From the NCBI GenBank assembly GCA_014190175.1, contig BJFZ01000028.1, forward strand, positions 1 to 17,218: a stretch of 17,218 nucleotides of DNA. Direction: 5' to 3'. The position numbers and the translations under genes are program-made. How positions within the stretch are numbered: the first letter of the stretch is position 1; each line of letters opens with the position of its first letter. The notes below the pieces were generated by a model, which was given only the letters and a program-made list of their open reading frames with translations, was not told the origin of the DNA and did no database searches. Shown here piece by piece: positions 1-6,247 of this stretch. This DNA comes from Actinomycetes bacterium. GTDB lineage: Bacteria; Actinomycetota; Actinomycetes; Nanopelagicales; Nanopelagicaceae.

Positions 1-148
1 GGCACTCTTTACGGAGGGAGTTGCTTATGTACAAGCAGGTGCTGGAATTGTGGCTGATTCAATTCCCGATAGTGAAGATAATGTGTGCTTAAATAAGGCT
101 GCGGCAGTTTTGGGCGCTATTGCTGCTGCTAAGAATTTAGTTAAATAA
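1..148 (+). CDS. trpE: Anthranilate synthase component I, C-terminal end (partial)
   Basis: This is the last 48 codons of a gene that begins left of the window; the reading frame starts at base 2 and stops with TAA at 146–148. The visible residues include AYVQAGAGIVADSIPDSEDN and NKAAAVLGAI, which match the end of the chorismate-binding domain of TrpE. The YVQAGAGIVADS stretch is part of the conserved active-site region of the family. The enzyme converts chorismate and glutamine-derived ammonia to anthranilate, the first step of tryptophan synthesis. Its position ahead of trpC, trpB and trpA supports TrpE over the related PabB or isochorismate synthases. Any promoter or attenuator of the operon lies outside the window. 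Confidence 0.93.
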   Translation, partial: ALFTEGVAYVQAGAGIVADSIPDSEDNVCLNKAAAVLGAIAAAKNLVK

Positions 149-298
149 TTGAATAAATTGAAAGCCATCCGATTGTTATTCAAGGGTTTTTTCAGATTTC
201 TGCGTAAAAGTGGTTCAAAAAAGCTTCCGGCTAAATACGAGCGCTCCGTTCAAGACCCTTGGCGCGCTTTGGATAAAGGAGTGGATCCAACCCTCTAG
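149..298 (+). CDS. Short ORF resembling the C-terminal tail of the actinobacterial trp-operon membrane protein
   Basis: Directly after the trpE stop, in the same frame, an open frame of 49 codons begins with TTG at 149 (another TTG at 158) and ends with TAG at 296–298. It has a basic, amphipathic start (KAIRLLFKGFFRFLRK) followed by KLPAKYERS and DPWRALDKGVDPTL. The W-x-ALD-x-G-x-DPT signature is, as I remember it, how the trp-operon-associated membrane protein (TIGR02234 / Trp_oprn_chp, normally about 200 residues with several membrane helices) ends in other actinobacteria, where that gene sits at this same place after trpE. Here the membrane part is absent and no spare sequence exists to hold it. 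No convincing ribosome binding site is visible, so expression would need reinitiation after the trpE stop or readthrough. It is either a reduced protein or a decayed remnant. Confidence 0.5.
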   Translation: MNKLKAIRLLFKGFFRFLRKSGSKKLPAKYERSVQDPWRALDKGVDPTL

Positions 299-344
299 AA
301 TTGAGCCAAGTGAGTGGGCAACAAGTGAGCAATAACGAGTTAGC

Positions 345-350
345 AGGAGG
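345..350 (+). promoter_or_regulatory. Strong ribosome binding site for the small HGxTxAAW protein
   Basis: AGGAGG ends six bases before the ATG at 357. It fixes that start and is one of the few strong Shine-Dalgarno sites in the window. The preceding 58 bases (299–356) carry no gene; they hold two copies of CAAGTGAG (307–314 and 322–329). Confidence 0.75.
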
Positions 351-356
351 AGCCAA

Positions 357-554
357 ATGGATAACAATCATGGTCATACCGTCGCTGCTTGGGTGACAAC
401 TATTTTGGCTATCGTCGGCTCAACTGTGGCTAGCGTAGCTTTTGTTACTGCAAATGTAAGTTCGGTAATTAGTGGAATTATTGTGACCATGGCAGCCCCG
501 TTTGTCGGTCTAGTTCTTCGTCAACTGGGATATGGTCAGAAAGCTAAACGGTAA
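357..554 (+). CDS. Small two-helix membrane protein of the actinobacterial trp operon (HGxTxAAW family, DUF6704-like)
   Basis: The 65-residue product begins MDNNHGHTVAAW, continues with two hydrophobic segments (about residues 9–32 and 35–55) and ends GLVLRQLGYGQKAKR. The HGxTxAAW start and the GLVL-K/R-x-LGYGQ end match a family of tiny actinobacterial membrane proteins that I recall being encoded just before trpC. No biochemical function is known to me; the conserved location suggests a role linked to tryptophan synthesis or only shared transcription. The start is fixed by AGGAGG six bases upstream. The 3' end lies a few bases before the likely trpC start at 559, so the two genes are probably translationally coupled. 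Confidence 0.8.
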   Translation: MDNNHGHTVAAWVTTILAIVGSTVASVAFVTANVSSVISGIIVTMAAPFVGLVLRQLGYGQKAKR

Positions 555-558
555 AATT

Positions 559-1362
559 TTGAACGTACTAGACCAAGTAATCGAAGGTGTGCGAGAAGAT
601 TTAGCAGAACGCAAAAAGTTAGTTGAATTGAATGAATTGATTGCAACAATATCTGAGGTCAATCCAGTTATTGATGTACTTCCATCACTTCAAAGTTCTA
701 AGTTGTCTGTGATCGCTGAAGTTAAACGATCATCTCCAAGCAAAGGCGCACTTGCGCAAATATCAGATCCGGCGGCTCTAGCTCTTAGCTATCAAACAGG
801 AGGAGCTACTGCGGTGAGCGTCTTGACTGAAAGCCGCAAATTCGGTGGCTCACTTGCAGATTTAGCAGCCGTTAGATCAGCAGTCAATATTCCAATTTTA
901 CGCAAAGATTTTACAGTTGATGAATATCAAATATTTGAAGCAAGGGCTTATGGTGCCGATATTATTTTGTTGATTGTTGCAGCATTATCTGATCTGCAAC
1001 TAAGTGAATTCTTCGCAATTTCAAAATCACTTGGGATGCAAGTGTTAGTAGAAACTCATACTCTTGAAGAAGTAGAACGAGCCCTATTACTTGACCCAGA
1101 AATCATTGGGGTGAACGCTCGTGATTTAACTACTTTAAAAATAAATCAAAATGCATTTAATGAGTTGGCCATAGCAATACCTGCTGGAACGGTAAAAGTA
1201 GCCGAATCAGGAATTGCTTCTCTAGCTGATGTAATTTCGTATCGGAATAGCGGCGCCGAGGCGATCTTGGTGGGCGAAGCCCTTGTGAAAGATGGAGACC
1301 CAGCCCAGATGATCCAGAATTTTATAAATCGCGCCGATACCCCGGATATCTCTAAGGTATAG
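559..1362 (+). CDS. trpC: Indole-3-glycerol phosphate synthase
   Basis: TrpC closes the ring of carboxyphenylaminodeoxyribulose phosphate to form indole-3-glycerol phosphate, releasing CO2 and water, in the cytosol. The product is a single TIM barrel of 267 residues, the usual length. Family motifs appear in order: [10 protein letters not shown] (strand 1, catalytic Lys), [20 protein letters not shown] (catalytic Lys and Glu), [39 protein letters not shown], and the phosphate-binding [14 protein letters not shown] prefer the TTG at 559, which gives the family-like start [15 protein letters not shown] four bases after the upstream stop. An ATG at 532 in the same frame would add nine residues overlapping the upstream gene and has no well-spaced ribosome binding site. 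Function is certain; the start is not. Confidence 0.95.
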   Translation: MNVLDQVIEGVREDLAERKKLVELNELIATISEVNPVIDVLPSLQSSKLSVIAEVKRSSPSKGALAQISDPAALALSYQTGGATAVSVLTESRKFGGSLADLAAVRSAVNIPILRKDFTVDEYQIFEARAYGADIILLIVAALSDLQLSEFFAISKSLGMQVLVETHTLEEVERALLLDPEIIGVNARDLTTLKINQNAFNELAIAIPAGTVKVAESGIASLADVISYRNSGAEAILVGEALVKDGDPAQMIQNFINRADTPDISKV

Positions 1363-1364
1363 CC

Positions 1365-2585
1365 ATGAGTGCTAAAACTGATTTAACTGGGGGCAAGCCC
1401 GACGTCTCAGTAGGCCATTTTGGCGAATATGGTGGTCGGTTTGTACCTGAAGCATTGGTGGCAGCGCTGGATGAGCTTGCGCAGATGCATGCCCAAACCC
1501 AAACTGATCCAACATTTATTGCTGAACTAGATGAGTTGCACCGTACTTATTCGGGAAGGCCAAGCATTATCACTGAAGCAAAAAGATTCGCTTGCTATGC
1601 CGGCGGGGCAAGAATTATTTTAAAAAGAGAAGATTTAAATCACACCGGTTCACACAAAATAAATAATGTTTTGGGGCAGGCTCTTTTAACTAAACGAATG
1701 GGTAAGAGTCGCGTAATCGCCGAAACTGGTGCGGGGCAGCACGGAGTTGCAACTGCAACAGCGGCCGCACTCATGGGTCTTGATTGCGTTGTTTACATGG
1801 GCGAAGAAGACACCAAACGCCAATCCTTAAATGTTGCCCGGATGAAATTGCTAGGAGCAGAAGTAGTCCCTGTTACTTCAGGTTCGCGCACGCTAAAGGA
1901 TGCGATAAATGAGGCGATGCGGGATTGGGTAACGAATGTTGCAGATACTCATTACATTTTAGGAACAGTTGCTGGACCACATCCGTTTCCAACAATGGTT
2001 CGCGATTTCCACCGAATAATTGGTGATGAAGCTAGGGCTCAAGTAATTGAATTAACTGGAAAACTTCCAGATGCCGTACTTGCTTGTGTTGGCGGCGGCT
2101 CAAATGCAATTGGGATTTTCTATCCATTCATTCAAGATACTTCGGTTCGATTAATTGGACTTGAAGCGGGTGGTGATGGAATTGAAACCGGACGTCATGC
2201 GAGTGCGATTAGCGGTGGCAGACCTGGCGTATTACATGGCGCACGTTCTTACATGCTTCAAGATAAAGATGGACAAACCCGTGAATCTCATTCAATTTCA
2301 GCCGGCCTTGATTATCCCGGTGTGGGTCCAGAACATGCCTACCTTCATGACATTGGGAGAGCGGAGTATCGCCCAATTACCGATAAAGAAGCGATGGAAG
2401 CGTTCTCGCTTCTTTCTCGAACTGAGGGAATCATTCCAGCGATTGAAACCGCACATGCTTTAGCAGGTGCCATGAAAGTTGGTAATGAGTTAGGCCCAAA
2501 TGCGACCCTATTAATAAATTTAAGTGGACGTGGTGATAAGGATGTTGAGACTGCAGCTAATTATTTTGCAGATTTGAAATCGTAA
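1365..2585 (+). CDS. trpB: Tryptophan synthase beta chain
   Basis: TrpB condenses indole with L-serine to tryptophan on pyridoxal phosphate, in an alpha2-beta2 complex with TrpA. The 406-residue protein has all the hallmarks. [15 protein letters not shown] is near the N-terminus; the PLP lysine is Lys98 in [11 protein letters not shown]; the catalytic glutamate is Glu120 in [23 protein letters not shown], the phosphate-binding loop VGGGSNAIG (about 242–250) and [14 protein letters not shown] follow. Lys98 and Glu120 are both shifted by 11 from the Salmonella Lys87/Glu109 pair, as expected for a slightly longer N-terminus. The ATG lies two bases after the trpC stop with a weak AAGG seven bases upstream. 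This is the classical trpB1 form, adjacent to trpA. Confidence 0.98.
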   Translation: MSAKTDLTGGKPDVSVGHFGEYGGRFVPEALVAALDELAQMHAQTQTDPTFIAELDELHRTYSGRPSIITEAKRFACYAGGARIILKREDLNHTGSHKINNVLGQALLTKRMGKSRVIAETGAGQHGVATATAAALMGLDCVVYMGEEDTKRQSLNVARMKLLGAEVVPVTSGSRTLKDAINEAMRDWVTNVADTHYILGTVAGPHPFPTMVRDFHRIIGDEARAQVIELTGKLPDAVLACVGGGSNAIGIFYPFIQDTSVRLIGLEAGGDGIETGRHASAISGGRPGVLHGARSYMLQDKDGQTRESHSISAGLDYPGVGPEHAYLHDIGRAEYRPITDKEAMEAFSLLSRTEGIIPAIETAHALAGAMKVGNELGPNATLLINLSGRGDKDVETAANYFADLKS

Positions 2586-3385
2586 TGAGCCATTTAGCAG
2601 AGAGACTTGCGCAGTTAAAAAGTGAAAACAGAGCGGCATTTATTGCATACCTTCCAGCGGGATTTCCGACAGTGGAAAAAAGTAAAGCGGCAATAGAGGT
2701 TTTGGTAAAAAATGGCGCCGACATAATAGAAATTGGATTTCCTTATAGTGATCCGATTATGGATGGGCCAATTATCCAAGAGGCAGCAGATATCGCTCTG
2801 GCAAATGGTGCGGGCGCAAATGAAGTGCTAGAGATTTTAGAGTTCACCACCCATCTAAATGTTCCAGCAGTTGTGATGACTTACTGGAATCCGATCGAGC
2901 AATATGGGATTTCCAAATTTGCAGATGCTATTAAATCTGCAAATGGTTCTGGTGTGATTACACCAGATCTTTCTCTCGAAGAAGCCAAACCTTGGATTAA
3001 CGAAAGTAATCGAGCCGGAATCAATAATATTTTTGTTGCAGCACCGAGTTCTGTGCCTGAACGCCTAAACCAAGTTGCATCGGCCTGTTCTGGCTTTGTC
3101 TATGCAGCAAGTTTAATGGGAGTAACTGGGACCAGAACGAGTGTTTCATCATCGGCAAAAGAATTAGTCGCGCGGATTCGCGAAACTGTGAAAACTCCGG
3201 TTTGTGTGGGTCTGGGGGTTTCCACGCCAGAACAAGCAAAAGAAGTTGCAACTTATGCAGATGGGGTAATTGTTGGATCTGCCTTGATTAAAGTCTTACT
3301 TGAACAATCAGATTTTGAAACAGGCTTAAAAGAATTAGCAAGGTTGACTAAAAGTTTGGCTGATGGAATAAGGCAAGCGCGATGA
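2585..3385 (+). CDS. trpA: Tryptophan synthase alpha chain
   Basis: TrpA cleaves indole-3-glycerol phosphate to indole and glyceraldehyde-3-phosphate; indole passes through a tunnel to TrpB. The 266-residue TIM barrel contains IIEIGFPYSDPIMDGPIIQ, which puts the catalytic Glu and Asp at residues 49 and 60, the same numbers as in the Salmonella enzyme. GFVYAASLMGVTGTRTS (active-site loop) and VCVGLGVSTPEQAKEV with GVIVGSALIK (phosphate site) follow. TRTS replaces the more common GxRT form only slightly. The ATG overlaps the trpB stop by one base (TAATG), so translation is probably coupled and stoichiometric with TrpB. It overlaps the next gene by four bases, so the same transcript probably continues into the redox genes. 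Confidence 0.98.
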   Translation: MSHLAERLAQLKSENRAAFIAYLPAGFPTVEKSKAAIEVLVKNGADIIEIGFPYSDPIMDGPIIQEAADIALANGAGANEVLEILEFTTHLNVPAVVMTYWNPIEQYGISKFADAIKSANGSGVITPDLSLEEAKPWINESNRAGINNIFVAAPSSVPERLNQVASACSGFVYAASLMGVTGTRTSVSSSAKELVARIRETVKTPVCVGLGVSTPEQAKEVATYADGVIVGSALIKVLLEQSDFETGLKELARLTKSLADGIRQAR

Positions 3386-3858
3386 ATCTAGTAACGCTTT
3401 TTACGCCAGCTCGTTTTAATTGGCTTGGATTATTGGCTCGTTTGACTCTTGGTGGTGTCTTATTTATCGCCGGCGCATTAAAAGTTACCACCCCCTATAA
3501 AGCCGCTGCTGCAATGCGGGCATACGAGCTCTTGCCGATCAGTGTTGCAAATATATTTGGATACGCACTGCCGTGGTTCGAAGTAGGTTTAGGGGCTTTA
3601 TTAATTCTAGGAGTTGCAACTCGCATCTCAGCAATTTTTGCAGGATCTCTGATGATTATATTTATATTGGCGATCTCTTCAGCGTGGGCTCGTGGATTGT
3701 CTATTGATTGCGGATGTTTTGGCGGCGGTGGACAGGTCGCTCCGGGGGAAACTAAGTATTTGCAAGAAATATTGCGCGACTTCGGACTAGCCCTTTTAGC
3801 GGTTTATTTATATTGGCGGCCACATACCAAGTGGGCTTTAGAGCCGGGGTCAAGGTAG
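3382..3858 (+). CDS. MauE/DoxX-type membrane protein with a CGC motif
   Basis: The 158-residue membrane protein has about four hydrophobic helices (roughly 14–33, 52–77, 83–101 and 130–146). Between helices 3 and 4 lies SIDCGCFGGGG, with Cys110 and Cys112. This layout fits the MauE/DoxX redox-associated family, whose members often sit beside thioredoxin-fold proteins and are thought to pass reducing or oxidising equivalents across the membrane. The next gene encodes a membrane-anchored DsbA-like protein, which supports that role by context: the pair could oxidise or reduce exported thiols. The ATG overlaps the trpA stop (ATGA) and has TAAGG about eight bases upstream. The exact redox partner and direction are unknown. 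A plain DoxX protein of no redox role is the main alternative. Confidence 0.82.
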   Translation: MNLVTLFTPARFNWLGLLARLTLGGVLFIAGALKVTTPYKAAAAMRAYELLPISVANIFGYALPWFEVGLGALLILGVATRISAIFAGSLMIIFILAISSAWARGLSIDCGCFGGGGQVAPGETKYLQEILRDFGLALLAVYLYWRPHTKWALEPGSR

Positions 3859-3867
3859 GATTTGGGA

Positions 3868-4551
3868 ATGGTCAATAACAAAGACAAATCTCCAGGTGAT
3901 CCGATTACCAGATGGCTAGTAATTGGAATGGTTGCGTTAGTTGTTGTCGTAGGAGCAGGCATTTCTATCTTTAATAATACGAGCAAGAAAACGGTAGTAC
4001 TCCCAAGTGCCGCTTCAGTAAAAGATGGCTATGGAATTGTTTTTAATGGCGACTTAACACCTGTAATTGATGTCTGGGAAGATTTCCAATGTCCAAGTTG
4101 CAAAGTCTTTGAGACCACAAATGGAGCAGCACTAAAAGCACTTGCAGTCGAAAAGAAAGCAAAGGTGGTATTCCATCCGCTTTCATTTTTAGGTCCCGAA
4201 TCAGTTTATGCGGCAAATGGAGCAGCATGTGCTGCAGACCAAGGAAAATTCCTTGAGTACCACGGATTTATGTATGCAAATCAAGATAAAGAAAATTCTG
4301 GCGACTGGAACAATGAAGGTGTTATTGCAACTGCTGCAGCAGCAGGTGTAACAGGTGCTGAGTTTGAAACTTGTGTAAATAAAGGCAAGTACGCTGATTG
4401 GGTCGGAAATGTTGGTAGCGAAGGATCAAAGCAAAATGTTAATTCAACGCCGACAGTTTTCATAAATGGAAAAGAAATTGATCGTGCAAGTGGTGCTTAT
4501 TACTCAGCTCCAGAATTTATGAAGTTATTAGTTGCAGCTGGCATCAAGTAA
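3868..4551 (+). CDS. Membrane-anchored DsbA-like thioredoxin-fold protein
   Basis: The 227-residue protein has a short cytosolic N-terminus, one membrane helix (about residues 16–35) and an extracytoplasmic thioredoxin-fold domain of the DsbA/DSBA-like type (Thioredoxin_4). The active-site motif is Cys75-Pro-Ser-Cys78 in EDFQCPSCKVFE, and the cis-proline is Pro195 in NSTPTVFING. Two further cysteines (121 and 169) flank the helical insert and may form a structural pair. It probably makes or isomerises disulfides in exported proteins. I chose the ATG at 3868 over an in-frame TTG at 3862 because AGGTAGGA at 3853–3860 is correctly spaced only for 3868. It lies nine bases after the MauE-like gene and eight before lgt. 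Confidence 0.9.
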   Translation: MVNNKDKSPGDPITRWLVIGMVALVVVVGAGISIFNNTSKKTVVLPSAASVKDGYGIVFNGDLTPVIDVWEDFQCPSCKVFETTNGAALKALAVEKKAKVVFHPLSFLGPESVYAANGAACAADQGKFLEYHGFMYANQDKENSGDWNNEGVIATAAAAGVTGAEFETCVNKGKYADWVGNVGSEGSKQNVNSTPTVFINGKEIDRASGAYYSAPEFMKLLVAAGIK

Positions 4552-4559
4552 AAAATCAC

Positions 4560-5378
4560 GTGAGTAATTGGGCCGCGATTCCTTCTCCCACGTTATCTGA
4601 ATTAAATATTGGTCCGTTAACTTTACATTTTTATGCACTTTGTATAATTGCCGGAATAGTTATTGCAGTTCGAGTTGGCGATAAGAGGTTTGTAAGTCGT
4701 GGTGGAGATCTCGGTGATGTGGCAACAATTGCCTTCTGGTCAGTCCCGGCTGGAATCATTGGTGGGCGGATTTATCATGTGATTACATCTTGGGGCAGTT
4801 TTTCCTCACCATTGGATGCAATTGCAATTTGGCGAGGTGGATTAGGAATTTGGGGCGCAATTTCAATTGGCACAGTTGGAGCTTGGTTTGGATATAAATT
4901 TCTTTTAAAGAGTAAGCCACAACTACCAACTTTTGGAGTATTTCTTGATGCCCTTGCTCCTGGAGTATTGCTTGCCCAAGCCATTGGGAGATGGGGCAAT
5001 TGGTTTAATATAGAACTTTTTGGAAAACCATTAGTTGCGCCTTGGGCTTTGCAAGTGCCATTAGCTAGTAGACCAAATGGATATGAATCTTTTCCAACAT
5101 TTCACCCAACATTTTTGTACGAATCTATTTGGTGTGTGGTTGTAGCCATACTTTTGATCAAGGCTGACAAAGCCGGATTTTTTACAGGAGCAAAATCCGG
5201 CACTTTATTTATCGCCTACATCGCTTTATACACTTTAGGGCGAGGTCTAATCGAAGTATTGCGGATTGATACCAGTTCCCAAATTTTAGGAATGCGGTTG
5301 AATTTCTGGACCTCACTTGTAATTTTTATAGGCTCGGCCGCATGGTTTGTAGTGCGAAAAGCAGGGCAAAAGAGATAA
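4560..5378 (+). CDS. lgt: Phosphatidylglycerol--prolipoprotein diacylglyceryl transferase
   Basis: Lgt transfers diacylglycerol from phosphatidylglycerol to the lipobox cysteine of prolipoproteins in the cytoplasmic membrane. The 272-residue protein begins MSNWAAIPSP and GPLTLHFYALCIIAG, typical of the first helix. It carries GGRIYHVITSW and the signature AIGRWGNWFNIELFG, where Arg144 and Asn147 correspond to E. coli Arg143 and Asn146. YTLGRGLIEVLRID near the end holds another conserved arginine. The E. coli HGG motif (His103) is replaced by GLGIWGAI with Trp98, which I believe is the usual actinobacterial form. The start is GTG, eight bases after the DsbA-like gene, with no clear ribosome binding site, so coupling to the upstream gene is likely. 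lgt next to trpA is a common actinobacterial arrangement. Confidence 0.97.
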   Translation: MSNWAAIPSPTLSELNIGPLTLHFYALCIIAGIVIAVRVGDKRFVSRGGDLGDVATIAFWSVPAGIIGGRIYHVITSWGSFSSPLDAIAIWRGGLGIWGAISIGTVGAWFGYKFLLKSKPQLPTFGVFLDALAPGVLLAQAIGRWGNWFNIELFGKPLVAPWALQVPLASRPNGYESFPTFHPTFLYESIWCVVVAILLIKADKAGFFTGAKSGTLFIAYIALYTLGRGLIEVLRIDTSSQILGMRLNFWTSLVIFIGSAAWFVVRKAGQKR

Positions 5379-5381
5379 CCT
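5376..5381 (+). promoter_or_regulatory. Possible -10 element for leaderless transcription of the VIT1-like gene
   Basis: TAACCT (TANNNT type) overlaps the lgt stop and ends six bases before the GTG at 5388. No ribosome binding site is visible there. This spacing is the one expected when transcription starts at the first base of the start codon. The evidence is a weak six-base pattern only, with no clear -35. Confidence 0.25.
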
Positions 5382-5387
5382 ACTCTC

Positions 5388-6098
5388 GTGCCACTTAAAG
5401 ATGTTTACATTAGAAATTTAGAGCACCGTACTCACCGTTCTGGATGGTTGCGAGCTGCGGTTTTAGGGGTAAATGACGGGCTAGTTTCCACTGCAAGTTT
5501 GATGATTGGTGTTGCCGCTGCGCAAGCCAGCACAAATGCAATCGTGACTGCAGGATTTGCCGGTATTGCAGCTGGTGCCATGTCCATGGCTGCGGGCGAA
5601 TATGTTTCGGTTAGTTCGCAAACAGATATTGAAGATGCCGATCGCAAAATCGAGGCTGGTCACTTAGCTGTAGATCCAGAAGGTGAACTAGAAGAGTTAG
5701 CCGAAATTTATGTTGCGCGGGGATTACCAAAAGAGCTAGCGTTGCAAGTTGCTAAAGAGATGCATGATCATGATGCGCTAGCCGCACATTTGCGAGACGA
5801 GCTCGGTCAACATCACAAAACCAGGGCTCGACCAACTCAAGCAGCGGTTGCTTCAGCGGCAGCATTCACATTAGGTGGATTAATTCCAATGCTAGGAATG
5901 TTTGCTCCAACTCCAAATGGACGCACAACTACCATTGTGGCAATCACTTTGATTGGGTTGGTAATCGCTGGAATCACCGGGGCAAAGATTGCCGGAACTG
6001 GGGCTTTGCGTCCGACCGCACGTATTTTGCTTGGGGGATCACTAGCAATGCTGGTAACCGCTGGGATCGGTCAGTTAGTTCATATAACTATCTTGTAA
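5388..6098 (+). CDS. VIT1/CCC1-family Fe2+/Mn2+ transporter
   Basis: The 236-residue protein begins with a short cytosolic segment rich in His/Arg, then AAVLGVNDGLVSTASLMIGVAAA, the hallmark of helix 1 in VIT1/CCC1 transporters. Helix 2 contains AAGAMSMAAGEYVSVSSQ, also typical. A hydrophilic acidic/His-rich stretch (about residues 80–145: EGELEELAEIY, KEMHDHDALAAHLRDELG) corresponds to the cytosolic metal-binding domain. Three further hydrophobic helices follow (about 158–180, 185–203, 208–235). The family moves ferrous iron and manganese out of the cytosol in exchange for protons. In bacteria the likely role is metal detoxification or homeostasis. The start is GTG nine bases after lgt, without a ribosome binding site. 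The exact metal is not shown by the sequence. Confidence 0.93.
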   Translation: MPLKDVYIRNLEHRTHRSGWLRAAVLGVNDGLVSTASLMIGVAAAQASTNAIVTAGFAGIAAGAMSMAAGEYVSVSSQTDIEDADRKIEAGHLAVDPEGELEELAEIYVARGLPKELALQVAKEMHDHDALAAHLRDELGQHHKTRARPTQAAVASAAAFTLGGLIPMLGMFAPTPNGRTTTIVAITLIGLVIAGITGAKIAGTGALRPTARILLGGSLAMLVTAGIGQLVHITIL

Positions 6099-6131
6099 GG
6101 CTTGTCAGGCTTGTCAGGCTTGTCAGGCTTA
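6099..6131 (+). repeat. 9-base tandem repeat after the VIT1-like gene
   Basis: GGCTTGTCA occurs three times in direct succession from the base after the stop codon, followed by a partial fourth copy (GGCTTA). The preceding gene end (CTTGTAA) has a related string. The unit is not self-complementary, so it is not a hairpin terminator. It ends in the 8-base palindrome CTTATAAG (6128–6135). It may be replication slippage or a repeated protein-binding site upstream of the gltB promoter. Confidence 0.9.
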
Positions 6132-6168
6132 TAAGATTCTGGAAATCGCACGCTAGAGATATTCCGGC

Positions 6169-6174
6169 TATAAT
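6169..6174 (+). promoter_or_regulatory. -10 box of the gltBD promoter
   Basis: A perfect TATAAT lies 73 bases before the gltB ATG, in the largest intergenic gap of the window (149 bases). No good -35 is found 16–18 bases upstream, which suggests activator dependence or reliance on the -10 alone. Transcription would start near 6181, giving a leader of about 67 bases. Confidence 0.6.
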
Positions 6175-6182
6175 TTCCTTCT

Positions 6183-6200
6183 CGGGCCAGCGCTGTCCCG
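6183..6200 (+). promoter_or_regulatory. 18-base dyad at the predicted gltB transcription start
   Basis: CGGGCCAGCGCTGTCCCG is an inverted repeat with eight of nine base pairs matching and no loop. It lies just after the -10 box, where a repressor would block initiation, so it is a candidate operator. It is followed by a smaller inverted repeat, GCTT-CGG-AAGC (6200–6210), that could fold in the mRNA leader. It does not look like the GlnR box known from other actinobacteria. Confidence 0.4.
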
Positions 6201-6247
6201 CTTCGGAAGCAATTACTTAACAAGCTAGAAGGACAGGCGCAAATTCA

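Noticed and set aside
310..396. GTG-started 28-codon frame upstream of and overlapping the small membrane protein gene, considered as a trp leader peptide
   Set aside because: It has one Trp codon, no hairpin alternatives and no ribosome binding site, and it lies inside the operon, not ahead of it.
2155..2463. 102-codon plus-strand frame inside trpB
   Set aside because: It lies wholly within a fully conserved gene in another frame and has no recognisable protein features.
6099..6131. Tandem repeat considered as a CRISPR array
   Set aside because: The 9-base units are directly adjacent with no spacers.
6128..6135. CTTATAAG palindrome considered as a terminator after the VIT1-like gene
   Set aside because: The stem is four base pairs without a loop, AT-rich, and not followed by a T run.
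6181..6247. gltB leader considered as a glutamine riboswitch (glnA RNA) because of CGGAAG and GAAGGAC strings
   Set aside because: The order and pairing of the conserved glnA RNA segments are not reproduced, and that RNA is known mainly from cyanobacteria.
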